From positions 439,519-503,518 of the forward strand of contig NZ_CP099401.1 of the NCBI RefSeq assembly GCF_024721175.1: a stretch of 64,000 nt of DNA, written 5' to 3'. This DNA is from Rhizobium sp. Pop5. Its GTDB lineage: Bacteria > Pseudomonadota > Alphaproteobacteria > Rhizobiales > Rhizobiaceae. How positions within the stretch are numbered: position 1 is the first letter of the stretch; each line of letters starts with the position of its first letter. Below the pieces are notes generated by a model that searched no databases, was not told the origin of the DNA, and saw only the letters and a list, made by a program, of their open reading frames with translations. This document shows positions 17,619 to 25,800 of this stretch, piece after piece. Made by a program: the position numbers and the translations under genes.

Positions 17619-18556
17619 GCATCATCAGGTCCGCGTTCCGCAATCCGCCGCTTCTGACCCTCCTTCTGGTGGTGCTCGTCTGGATCGTCGCCAGCTTCAT
17701 GCTGCGCGGCTTCGGCGCCTACGGTCACCTGCGCTACCTCCTCGAACTCGCCGCTGTGATCGGCATCGTCGCCGCCGGCCAGACGCTCGTCATTCTGATG
17801 GGTGGCATCGATCTTTCCGTCGGCGCGGTCATCACGGTCACGGCGATCCTGCTGCCGCTGATTTCGCCGGCCTGGGACCCGAGCGGCCTTGCCGGCATCG
17901 CCGCAGCCCTTGCCATCGCCACCGGCATCGGTCTCCTGAATGGCGCGGGGGCCGCCTATCTCCGCGTGCCGCCGATCATCATGACGCTTGCCATGGCGAC
18001 CTTCCTCCAGGGCTTGCTCGTCATCGTCGCCGGCGGCAGTGCGGTCACCGTCAGTAATCCGGCGGTCATCCTGCTCGGGCAGGCGCGGCCGCTCGGCATC
18101 CCGGCCGGCATCATCCTGTGGCTTGTCGTGACGATCGTCGTCCTCCTGCTCGTCCACCGCATGCCGATCGGCGCGCGTTTCCTGGCGCTTGGTGCCAATC
18201 CCCTGGCGGCCCGGCTTTCCGGCGTCAGCGTCACCCGCAACACGCTGATCGTTCATACCCTCTCCGGCTTCTTCGCCGGCCTTACCGGCATTCTCGTGCT
18301 CGGCATGAACCGGCAAGGCTATGTCGGCATCGGCGATCCCTATCTGCTGACCTCGATCGCGGCCGTCGTGCTCGGCGGCACCTCCATCCTCGGCGGTCGC
18401 GGCACCTATGCCGGGACCATTCCGGGGGCAATTCTGCTGGTGACGACGACGGCGCTGATCACCGTCGTCAACGCCTCGCCCGGCTGGCGCTCGATCATGT
18501 TCGGCACTTTGATTCTTGCGCTTCTGCTTGTCTCCGGCCGTGAGGCACGCAGATGA
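17615..18556 (+). CDS. Ribose-type ABC transporter permease 2 (RbsC-like)
   Basis: 313 residues; ATG 17615 overlaps the preceding stop (ATGA) and follows GGAGGGC. It carries the same family landmarks as its partner: LMGGIDLSVGAVITVTAILL near residue 60 and VLGGTSILGGRGTYAGTIPG near the C-terminus. It overlaps the amidohydrolase gene by four bases, which links transporter and enzymes in one transcript. Two different permeases are the common alpha-proteobacterial variant of this system. Confidence 0.92.
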   Translation: MSIIRSAFRNPPLLTLLLVVLVWIVASFMLRGFGAYGHLRYLLELAAVIGIVAAGQTLVILMGGIDLSVGAVITVTAILLPLISPAWDPSGLAGIAAALAIATGIGLLNGAGAAYLRVPPIIMTLAMATFLQGLLVIVAGGSAVTVSNPAVILLGQARPLGIPAGIILWLVVTIVVLLLVHRMPIGARFLALGANPLAARLSGVSVTRNTLIVHTLSGFFAGLTGILVLGMNRQGYVGIGDPYLLTSIAAVVLGGTSILGGRGTYAGTIPGAILLVTTTALITVVNASPGWRSIMFGTLILALLLVSGREARR

Positions 18557-19509
18557 CGAAACCCTATGACGGGCCGGTCATCGATCCGCATCACCATCTC
18601 TGGGATCTCAGCCTGCAGCGCCACCCCTGGCTTCAGAAGGTGCGGGCATCAGGCGAGGAGATGGTTTTCGGAAGCCTGGCACCGATTCTGCGCGACTATG
18701 GCATCGACGATTATCGCGCCGATGCAGCCCGCCAGAACGTGATCGCAACCGTGCATGTGGAGGCCGGCTGGTCCGTTGCGTACCCGCTGGAAGAGAGCCG
18801 CTGGCTGGATGGGCTCGATCGCAGCTCCGGCGTGGCGCGCCGTTACGTCGCGCGCGTTCCTCTCGATGGGCCGGACGCCTTACGCCTGCTCGAGGCGGAA
18901 GCAGAAAACTCTAACGTTATCGGCATCCGCGACATTCTAAGCTGGCATCCCGATGTGGCAAAGCGTTTTGATGCGCGTCCACATCGCATGAGCGATCCCG
19001 TCTGGCGGGCGGGACTCGGTCATGCGACGCGGCTCGGGCTGGTCTTCGATCTGATGCTCTATTCCTGGCAGTTGGGCGAGGCGCTCGACCTCGTGCGCGC
19101 TTTTCCGCAAACGCTCTTCGTGCTCAACCATGGCGGCAGCCCTGCCGACCGGAGCGAGGACGGCATGGCGCTTTGGCGCCGCGGCCTGCGCGCGCTCGGG
19201 GGCGAGCCGAACGTGCGGTTGAAGATTTCCGATCTCGTCGCCTATGACAACGACTGGACGCTCGAAAGCCTGCGGCCGGTGACCGAGCATTGCCTCGATT
19301 GTTTCGGACCCGCGCGCACCATGTTCGCGAGCGACTTTCCGGTTGCGGGCCTGCACGCCTCTTTCGACGAGGTCTATCAGGTTTTCCGCACGGTCGCCTC
19401 GCAACTCTCCGACGACGAGCAGCGCGCATTGTTCTTCGCCACCGCCAACGACACCTATCGCCTCGGCATGGCGGATGCCGCCGAGATCAGAAGAGGCTGC
19501 CATGTCTGA
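18553..19509 (+). CDS. Amidohydrolase-2 family metal-dependent hydrolase (lactonase-like)
   Basis: 318 residues, TIM-barrel amidohydrolase-related (PF04909) protein. N-terminal VIDPHHHLWD supplies the metal-binding histidines (residues 13-15), HGGSP (about residue 197) the barrel His, and FASDFPV (near 258) the catalytic Asp. In this family the closest characterised enzymes hydrolyse lactones of sugar acids or decarboxylate aromatic acids. Coupled by ATGA overlap to the permease, and overlapping the PLP enzyme gene by eight bases. A sugar-lactone or cyclic-amide hydrolase acting on the imported compound is the likeliest role; exact reaction unknown. Confidence 0.85.
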   Translation: MTKPYDGPVIDPHHHLWDLSLQRHPWLQKVRASGEEMVFGSLAPILRDYGIDDYRADAARQNVIATVHVEAGWSVAYPLEESRWLDGLDRSSGVARRYVARVPLDGPDALRLLEAEAENSNVIGIRDILSWHPDVAKRFDARPHRMSDPVWRAGLGHATRLGLVFDLMLYSWQLGEALDLVRAFPQTLFVLNHGGSPADRSEDGMALWRRGLRALGGEPNVRLKISDLVAYDNDWTLESLRPVTEHCLDCFGPARTMFASDFPVAGLHASFDEVYQVFRTVASQLSDDEQRALFFATANDTYRLGMADAAEIRRGCHV

Positions 19510-20812
19510 CCTTCATGCCGCGACCGAAGATATGCCGATCGACGAGCGGGTACGCGGTTTTCCGCCGGGCCACGCGCCGCTACCGCTTTCTGAAATCGGC
19601 AAGCAGGGATGGAAGCCCTATGACGGCAGGATGGCCCTGCCGCTGATCTCGCTCGACCGGCAGGCCTTTGCCGAGAATGCCGAACTGATGATGGCCTATG
19701 TGAAGAGCCACGGCGCCGAAATCGCCCCGCATGCCAAGACGCCGATGTCGACGGTGTTGGCGAATGCGCTGATCGCGACAGGCGCCTGGGGCACGACGGT
19801 TGCCGACATCCGCCAGGCCGCCGTCCTGCTCAAGGCGGGACAGCGCCGCCTGATCCTCGCCAACGAGATCGGCGGGGTCGCCGCCGCCCGCCGTCTTGCC
19901 GCCGTACTTAGCCAATATCCCGATGCGGAATTGCATGTCTTCGTGGATTCGGCGGCGCTACTCGAGGCTCTTTCCTGTGCATGGCAGGAGCGTGGAGATT
20001 TGCCGCCTCTCGGCCTGATGGTGGAATTCGGCGCCGGGCGCGCCGGTATCCGCAGCGCTGACGACGCGGCAAGGATTCTCGACACGATCCTTGCCAAGGA
20101 GACGCCGGCCTTCCGGCTCACCGGCATTGCCGCCTATGAGGGCGCGGCCGCGACCGCCAATGCAGCCGAGACGATGCAGCGCATCGACGCGCTGATGGTG
20201 ATGACGGCCGAGTTCCTGCCGCAGCTGCGCGCCCGCATCGGCAGTGAGCGGCCGCTCTTCGTCACAGCAGGCGGATCGGTGTTTTTCGATATTGTGGTCG
20301 CGCGGCTTTCGGCCGCGGTCGCGGCTGACCCCTCCTGCCGGCTCGTGTTGCGCAGCGGCGCCATCTTCTTCCACGATCATGGCATCTACGAGCGCGGCCT
20401 TTCCGGCCTCGACGCACGCGGCGGCCTGAGCATCGGTGGCGAAACGGTGTCGGCGGCGGCAGGCTTCCGTCCCGCGCTGCGGCTCTGGGCCGAGGTTCTC
20501 TCCCGACCGGAGCCGCGGCTCGCGATCTCGGGAATGGGGTTGCGCGATGTCGCGATGGACCAGGGCATGCCGCGACCCTTGGCGCTCTATCGCGACGGCA
20601 TCCGCCTCGCCGATCTCGAAAGCGCCAGAGTTCTCCGCCTCAACGATCAGCACGCCTTCGTGGCACTTGCAGATGACAGCGACGTGTCGGTCGGCGATGT
20701 GATCGAGTTCGGCATCTCGCATCCCTGCACCTGTCTCGATCGCCACGCCATTCTCTACGGCCTCGACCCCCATCATTCAGTGACGGCGGCCTTTCTCACC
20801 AGCTTCGGCTGA
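19502..20812 (+). CDS. D-amino-acid deaminase / D-threonine aldolase-like PLP enzyme (DSD1 fold)
   Basis: 436 residues with an alanine-racemase-like PLP barrel (about residues 40-290) and a C-terminal DSD1-type metal-binding domain. The PLP lysine is in IAPHAKTPMST (Lys79), matching the RPHVKTHK motif of D-threonine aldolases and D-serine dehydratases. The C-terminal metal site is seen as NDQHAF and ISHPCTCLDRH. Members cleave D-beta-hydroxy amino acids or deaminate D-serine and relatives. The following RidA gene fits an enamine/imine-producing deaminase. Start at ATG 19502 overlaps the previous gene by eight bases. Length is longer than D-threonine aldolase (about 380), fitting the amino-acid-deaminase subgroup. 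Confidence 0.85.
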   Translation: MSDLHAATEDMPIDERVRGFPPGHAPLPLSEIGKQGWKPYDGRMALPLISLDRQAFAENAELMMAYVKSHGAEIAPHAKTPMSTVLANALIATGAWGTTVADIRQAAVLLKAGQRRLILANEIGGVAAARRLAAVLSQYPDAELHVFVDSAALLEALSCAWQERGDLPPLGLMVEFGAGRAGIRSADDAARILDTILAKETPAFRLTGIAAYEGAAATANAAETMQRIDALMVMTAEFLPQLRARIGSERPLFVTAGGSVFFDIVVARLSAAVAADPSCRLVLRSGAIFFHDHGIYERGLSGLDARGGLSIGGETVSAAAGFRPALRLWAEVLSRPEPRLAISGMGLRDVAMDQGMPRPLALYRDGIRLADLESARVLRLNDQHAFVALADDSDVSVGDVIEFGISHPCTCLDRHAILYGLDPHHSVTAAFLTSFG

Positions 20813-20847
20813 AGCCCTTCCAAAAAAGCAAGAAAAGGAAAACCTGC

Positions 20848-21192
20848 ATGATCCAGCGTTACCAGAAAGGTTCCCGCATGAGCCAGGCCGTCAGCTATGG
20901 CGGGCTCGTCTATATTGCCGGCCAGGTCGCGGAAAATCGCAAGGCCGGCATCGAGGACCAGACCCGCGACGTGCTCGGAAAGATCGACGCCCTTTTGAAA
21001 GAAGCCGGCACCGACCGCTCGCGTCTCATTGCCGTCAACGTCTTCCTGCCGGCGATTGTTGATTTCGAGGCGATGAATGGTGTCTATGACAGCTGGATCG
21101 ATATCGAAAATCCGCCAGCCCGCGCCTGCACCGAAGCCCGTCTTGCCGATCCCGATCTGCGTGTCGAAATGACCGCGGTCGCCGCTCTCTGA
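20848..21192 (+). CDS. RidA/YjgF-family enamine/imine deaminase
   Basis: 114 residues, full length for the Rid family. Seen: VSYGGLVYIAGQVAE, DVLGKIDALLKEAGTDRSRL, FLPAIVDFEAMNGVYDSWI, and ARACTEARLADPDLRVEM; the last carries the conserved Arg-x-x-x-Glu of deaminase-active members (usually R-x-x-V-x-V/E). RidA proteins hydrolyse reactive enamines such as 2-aminoacrylate released by PLP dehydratases. Location directly after the PLP enzyme supports a dedicated detoxifying or intermediate-hydrolysing role. The gene symbol ridA is not used because several paralogues are usual in rhizobia. Confidence 0.9.
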   Translation: MIQRYQKGSRMSQAVSYGGLVYIAGQVAENRKAGIEDQTRDVLGKIDALLKEAGTDRSRLIAVNVFLPAIVDFEAMNGVYDSWIDIENPPARACTEARLADPDLRVEMTAVAAL

Positions 21193-21223
21193 CGGTACGA
21201 TCATCGCCCGCATTGGAGACATC

Positions 21224-22237
21224 ATGCATAGCGGCCTCGTCAATCCGATCGATTTTTCGCAAGAGGGCCGGCAGGCTGCGCACCTCGCCATTCCCTATTC
21301 GATCGACCGTTCGCCCTATTATCAGATCCGCATTCCGATCCTTCGCCTCAAGAATGGCGAGGGGCCGTCACTGCTGCTGATGGCCGGCAATCATGGTGAC
21401 GAATACGAGGGCGAGCTTCAGCTTGCCCGGCTGATGCGGCTGCTGAAGGCAGAGGAAATCCGCGGTTCCGTTACCATCCTGCCGATGGCGAACCTGCCGG
21501 CGGTGATGGCGGCCAAACGTTGCTCGCCCTTCGACGGTGGAAACCTCAACCGCGCCTTTCCCGGCGATCCCGCGGGGTTGCCGACGGCGCGTTTGGCGCA
21601 TTTCCTCGAACATGAACTCTTTCCCCGCCACGACGTCACGCTCGACCTGCATTCGGGGGGCACGTCCATGGCGCACCTTCCCTGCACGCTGATCGAGCGG
21701 CAGGCCGATGCCACCCGATTCGAGCGGTCTGTCTCGCTGATGCGGGCGCTCGGTGCCTCGCATGCCTTCATCGCCGACAACGGGCAGGCAGCACCCACAT
21801 CGATGGGTGCTGCCGCTCGCTCGGGAACAATCGGTCTCTCCGGCGAATTCGGCGGCGGTGGAACGGTGACGCCTGAAACGATGGCGTTTACCGCGGCGGC
21901 GATCGACCGGTTGCTCGTTGCACTCGGCATTGTCGGGCGTCCCATCCTGTCGCGCGGCCCGTTGACCCAGCCGGGGCCATTGCAGCTCCTATCGCTCTCC
22001 CGCCACAGCCAGGGCATTTATGCGAATCGCAGAGGCTGGTTCGAGCCGGCCTCAGCCCTCGGCGCAAGCGTTTGCGCCGGCGAACTCGCCGGGTGGTACC
22101 ATGACCTGGAACGTCTGGACCAGCCGGAGGAAGAGCTGCGTTTTGCCGAGAGCGGCATCGTCATTTCCCACAGGCTGCATTGCGACAGCCAGGCCGGCGA
22201 CTGCCTGATCCAGGTCGCCGAACCTATTGCAGCTTAG
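21224..22237 (+). CDS. Succinylglutamate desuccinylase/aspartoacylase-family deacylase
   Basis: 337 residues, AstE/AspA (M14-like) zinc hydrolase. The zinc ligands are His57 and Glu60 in AGNHGDEYEG and His143 in LDLHSGG; the motif GGNLNRAFPGD supplies the substrate-binding Asn-Arg. Relatives remove N-acyl groups from amino acids, for example DoeB in ectoine breakdown. As last gene of the IclR-side operon it suggests that the pathway handles an N-acylated amino acid or diamino acid. It converges with the 22234-23418 gene and the two stop regions overlap by four bases. Confidence 0.87.
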   Translation: MHSGLVNPIDFSQEGRQAAHLAIPYSIDRSPYYQIRIPILRLKNGEGPSLLLMAGNHGDEYEGELQLARLMRLLKAEEIRGSVTILPMANLPAVMAAKRCSPFDGGNLNRAFPGDPAGLPTARLAHFLEHELFPRHDVTLDLHSGGTSMAHLPCTLIERQADATRFERSVSLMRALGASHAFIADNGQAAPTSMGAAARSGTIGLSGEFGGGGTVTPETMAFTAAAIDRLLVALGIVGRPILSRGPLTQPGPLQLLSLSRHSQGIYANRRGWFEPASALGASVCAGELAGWYHDLERLDQPEEELRFAESGIVISHRLHCDSQAGDCLIQVAEPIAA

Positions 22238-23418
22238 CTGATTGCGCCGATTGCCGCCTTGACCCAGTCGAGGCGTTTTGCCGGTATCAGGCCGTAATTG
22301 TAGAAGTTGACGCCGTCGGCGCCGGCATCGACGGCGGCCTTGGCGCGTGCGGCTAGGATCGCAGGGCCGTCGACCTCGGGATAGAAGACGCGCAGGCCCA
22401 CGCCAAGGAACTTTTCCGGCCCGATCGCATCCCGGCCGGTTCGGATAACATCGGCGACAGCATCCGGCTGCATATCGTAACAGCAGAGGATCGCTCCGTC
22501 GCAGAGCTTGCCGACGGCTGCGAGATCGACGCCGCCAAGCCAGCCGTCCTTCAGATCGATCAATACAATGCGGCTTGCCGGATCCGCGGCCGCCTTGATC
22601 TCGCCGATCAGGCTGGTCACCGGTTCGCTGCGCCAGGCGAGAAAGGCATGCAGCTCGGAATGATTGCGGAAGGCATCGATGCCGGCTGCCGGGAAGTTGG
22701 GGAATTGCCGCTCCGGGATATCGCGTTCGCAAAGCTCCGTGATGAAACGTGCGGCGGTTCTGCGCGCGCCTTCCACCGGCACGCCGACCTTTCCCGCACG
22801 CGCCGTGCAATGGTCGCAGAAGCAGAGCGACAGCAGGAAATCGTCTTCGGCGTTGAGGCCGACGCCGTCTTTCTCGTGGTGATATTCATGTGCGAAGCCC
22901 ATGAAGTTCGGACTTTCCAGTTCCACCATGTCAGGCCGGTAATTCGTCGTGATGTCGCGGACAAGGGTGACGACATAGTCCCTCGCCGCCGGGCTGGAGG
23001 GGCAAAGATTATAATAGTTCGGATTGCCGAAGGCGTTCCGCGTTACGTGATCGGGATGCAGCATGCCGAGGCGGGTATTGTGAAGGCAGACCGTCCAGCA
23101 GGAGACCTCGAGGCCAGTCATCTCTCGCCCTTTGACCAGCGCTTCCAGCATGTCGCCGCGCTCGGCGACATTCGCAGCCATCAGCGGCCGGATCACCTTG
23201 TCCTGCCACAGGCTTTCATCAGGCCGGAAATAGACCGTTCCGTCCTCTGGGAAATAGGCCTTCCCAAGCGGGCTTCGCGGCTGAAGGAAGCGGCCGGCGT
23301 GATAAGAGGTCGCCAGGCTGACGGTGTTAAGGCCCGTGCGCTCGCGAAGCTCGGCGGCAAAGGCATCGAGCCCCTGATCCTGAATATCCCAGGGGTAAGT
23401 CCACATGGAAAGATGCAT
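22234..23418 (-). CDS. Uncharacterised TIM-barrel glycoside-hydrolase-like protein
   Basis: 394 residues; I do not recognise a characterised homologue. Visible: no signal peptide (MHLSMWTYPWDIQDQG start), an early GLNTVSLATSYHAGRF strand, NYYNLCPSSPAARDY, a long DMVELESPNFMGFAHEYHH segment with acidic residues and histidines, then LSLCFCDHCTARAG. The C-x-C-x-x-C plus the preceding CPS stretch are typical of hypothetical glycoside-hydrolase-like TIM barrels. The second half (IVLIDLKDGWLGGVDLAAVG, DGAILCCYDMQPD, GADGVNFYNYGLI) reads like barrel strands with an exposed C-terminal acceptor site. It lies 82 bases downstream of the LacI gene on the same strand and could be co-transcribed with it. 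Confidence 0.6.
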   Translation of the reverse strand: MHLSMWTYPWDIQDQGLDAFAAELRERTGLNTVSLATSYHAGRFLQPRSPLGKAYFPEDGTVYFRPDESLWQDKVIRPLMAANVAERGDMLEALVKGREMTGLEVSCWTVCLHNTRLGMLHPDHVTRNAFGNPNYYNLCPSSPAARDYVVTLVRDITTNYRPDMVELESPNFMGFAHEYHHEKDGVGLNAEDDFLLSLCFCDHCTARAGKVGVPVEGARRTAARFITELCERDIPERQFPNFPAAGIDAFRNHSELHAFLAWRSEPVTSLIGEIKAAADPASRIVLIDLKDGWLGGVDLAAVGKLCDGAILCCYDMQPDAVADVIRTGRDAIGPEKFLGVGLRVFYPEVDGPAILAARAKAAVDAGADGVNFYNYGLIPAKRLDWVKAAIGAIS

Positions 23419-23500
23419 GGCGCGCTCCCGTCAAGCCTGTCCATTTTATAGAACATGTGTCCACAATAGTGTCCAGACCGATTTTTGGACGGACAAATTG

Positions 23501-24571
23501 TCAGTTCTTCGGAGGAGCGATGCTTTCCCGCAATATAAGACTGCTGGGGATGACGGTGCGGGTCGCCACCGCATTTTGTGTCCGGCCCATGACGTCGAGC
23601 AGGAGATCCACCGCCGCGCCCCCCATCTCTTCTACCGGCTGCTTGATCGTCGAGAGCGGTGGCGAAGAGAATTCGCAGACGGGGGAGCCGTCGAAGGAGA
23701 CGACGGAGAGATCACCGGGAATGCTCAAGCCGGCGCGCTGGATGCGGCTCATGAACGAGATCGCCATGTCGTCGCTCGTCGCGATGACGGCTGTCGGCCT
23801 GACGGCAAGCTTCAAGAAATCGTCGACCGCGCGAACGCCTGTCTCGAAACCGTGCTGATATTCGAGATCGCCGCCGGATGTGGATACGGCGTCCTCGGAA
23901 AGTCCCCCTGCCCGGAGCGCCTCGAGCACGCCGCCATACCGTTCGACGTCATGATAGTTGCCTTTGGGACCGGCGATATAGAGAAACCGCCGATGACCCA
24001 GGCGGATGAGTTCCGCCGTCGCTTCGCGTATCGCCTCCCGATCGTTGGTCACGACGCTTGGCAATCCGGCGTCGCTCATGTCGAACAGCATCGAGACGAT
24101 CGGCAGCCCTGCGCCCGCAGGTGAGCGGCCGTCGACCTCGGGAAGCTTCGACGAGAAGATGATGGCGCCCCGGACCGTTCCGCCGAAGGCAAGATTGAGA
24201 ATGTGCCGCTCGGAGGCTTCCTCGCGGTCGAGATTGGCGATCATCAAGTTATATCCCTGCTGAATCAGGGACTTGTTGATGCTCTGCAGAACCTGCGGAA
24301 TGATCTGTGATGCGCCGTAGTAAGGCGACCCGGGCAAAATGATCATGATCGTATTTGACTTGCCGACCCTGAGGCCGCGCGCCATCGCGTTCGGAGTATA
24401 GCCAAGCTGCTTGGCGGCCGCGTTGATCTTGGCGCGCGTCTTCTCGTTGACCCGTCCGGGATTGGTAAGCGCCCGGCTGACCGTCGAGATCGCAACGCCG
24501 GCAAGCCGCGCGACGTCGGCCATTAATGCGCCCGACTGCTCCTCTCCCGCGACATCCTTGTTTTTATTCAC
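23501..24571 (-). CDS. LacI-family transcriptional regulator
   Basis: 356 residues. The N-terminal LacI helix-turn-helix MADVARLAGVAISTVSRALT begins near residue 17 after a hydrophilic extension, followed by the hinge helix PNAMARGLRVGKS and a Peripla_BP-like effector domain (YYGASQIIPQVLQSI, PTAVIATSDDMAISFMSRIQ). It is divergent from the sugar operon starting at 24793, and two LacI-type operators with TTGC/GCAA arms lie in between, so it very likely represses that operon and possibly itself. The inducer should be a sugar or glycoside intermediate; unknown. Confidence 0.92.
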   Translation of the reverse strand: MNKNKDVAGEEQSGALMADVARLAGVAISTVSRALTNPGRVNEKTRAKINAAAKQLGYTPNAMARGLRVGKSNTIMIILPGSPYYGASQIIPQVLQSINKSLIQQGYNLMIANLDREEASERHILNLAFGGTVRGAIIFSSKLPEVDGRSPAGAGLPIVSMLFDMSDAGLPSVVTNDREAIREATAELIRLGHRRFLYIAGPKGNYHDVERYGGVLEALRAGGLSEDAVSTSGGDLEYQHGFETGVRAVDDFLKLAVRPTAVIATSDDMAISFMSRIQRAGLSIPGDLSVVSFDGSPVCEFSSPPLSTIKQPVEEMGGAAVDLLLDVMGRTQNAVATRTVIPSSLILRESIAPPKN

Positions 24572-24630
24572 GTTTGTGGCTTTCTCCCGGATGTTCCGAT
24601 TTGCAACTCTAAGGCAGGCGCCGATTTATA

Positions 24631-24642
24631 GCAAACGTTTGC
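24631..24642. promoter_or_regulatory. LacI-type operator 1
   Basis: Perfect palindrome GCAAACGTTTGC with the central CG typical of LacI-family sites, 60 bases upstream of the LacI start and 59 bases (centre to centre) from a second, similar site. Confidence 0.7.
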
Positions 24643-24687
24643 CAAAAATCGCTTGCTTAAAAAACCAGCTTGATTATCATCTGAGCA

Positions 24688-24703
24688 TGGCAAACGATTG
24701 CCA
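24688..24703. promoter_or_regulatory. LacI-type operator 2
   Basis: TGGCAAACGATTGCCA: six-base arms TGGCAA/TTGCCA around ACGA. Shares the CAAACG half with operator 1. The pair flanks the probable divergent promoters, which would allow looping by a tetramer or separate control of each direction. Confidence 0.7.
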
Positions 24704-24792
24704 ACCCTTAATGCATTGAAATCCGTGGCTTATTGGATGTGGAACTCCCGTTCCGCACGCGGGTAGGTCATGCCTCGAGAAGTGGATAGGTT

Positions 24793-25743
24793 ATGGCTGG
24801 CGACAGGCTGCGTTTCGGCGTCGATCTCGTGACATTCTTTCATCCCGGTTTCTGGGGCGTCGACAGCCATGATGCGATCGTCGATCATGCGCGGGCTCAG
24901 CCGCGGACCTTCTGGGACAAGATCCTCGACAGCGTCCAGGCTTCCGACGTGACCGGCGTCGAGCTGACCTTCTCTCCCTTCAACTGGCAGGACGCGATCA
25001 AGACCTATGGTTCGATCGATGCCTTTGCCGGCGAACTGGCAAAGCGCGGCCTGACGCTGTGCAGCGGCTTCTTCGCGGAGCTGGAGGCGGCGGGCGATTT
25101 CGCCGAGCCCGAAGCCCAGCGCGCATTGATCGACAAGGCGGAGCGCTACGCCGATTTCCTGAAGGCCTGCGGCAGCGACATCATGGTCATCGGTGCGCCG
25201 CTTCGCCAGACGCTCGGCGCCCAGCCGGTGCAGTTCCATGATTTCGACCGCGCCAAGGTGATCGCCGATTTCCTCAACCGGCTCGGCGCGACCCTTTATG
25301 CCAAGGGCGTGCGGCTTGCGCTGCACACCGAGGCGCATTCGATCTTTGCTGCGGCCCGCGACGTCGACCTGTTGATGCTTTTGACCGACCCGGCCTATGT
25401 GCACATGTGCCCGGACACGGCGCATATCATCGTTGCCGGTTCCGATCCCGTTCAGCTCGTCGATCGCCATCACGAGCGCATGATCATCGCCCACTGGAAG
25501 GACGCGATCGGCCCGATGCCTCCCGATACGCCGATCGACAAGCACATCCATGAACGCCACCAGCCCTATTTCTGTGGCTTCGGCCTCGGACGGGTCGACT
25601 GGCCGGCCTGGATCCGGCTGCTGCGCGACCGAGCCTATGAAGGCTGGGCGATCCTCGAACTCGATGCCGCGCCGAATCCCGTCCGCGACATCGCCAACGG
25701 GCTCACGCTCGTCCGGCAGGCGCTCCTGCCAATCTACCGCTGA
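24793..25743 (+). CDS. Sugar isomerase/epimerase-like TIM-barrel protein (AP endonuclease 2 fold)
   Basis: 316 residues of the xylose-isomerase-like/AP_endonuc_2 superfamily. Metal-binding residues can be placed in VELTFSP (Glu), LALHTEAHS (His, Glu), MCPDTAHI (Asp, His), IAHWKDAI and ILELDA (final Glu). First gene of the LacI-controlled operon, before a sugar ABC importer and a GMC oxidoreductase. In related clusters such proteins act on 3-keto sugars, as epimerases or by eliminating the aglycone after oxidation of a glycoside. That role here is inference from the GMC partner; a plain ketose epimerase is the alternative. Confidence 0.8.
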   Translation: MAGDRLRFGVDLVTFFHPGFWGVDSHDAIVDHARAQPRTFWDKILDSVQASDVTGVELTFSPFNWQDAIKTYGSIDAFAGELAKRGLTLCSGFFAELEAAGDFAEPEAQRALIDKAERYADFLKACGSDIMVIGAPLRQTLGAQPVQFHDFDRAKVIADFLNRLGATLYAKGVRLALHTEAHSIFAAARDVDLLMLLTDPAYVHMCPDTAHIIVAGSDPVQLVDRHHERMIIAHWKDAIGPMPPDTPIDKHIHERHQPYFCGFGLGRVDWPAWIRLLRDRAYEGWAILELDAAPNPVRDIANGLTLVRQALLPIYR

Positions 25744-25800
25744 TACTATTCCGAAGACGACAAACGCCCCGCCAAGAGGGCATTTTCAAGAGGTGGAACA

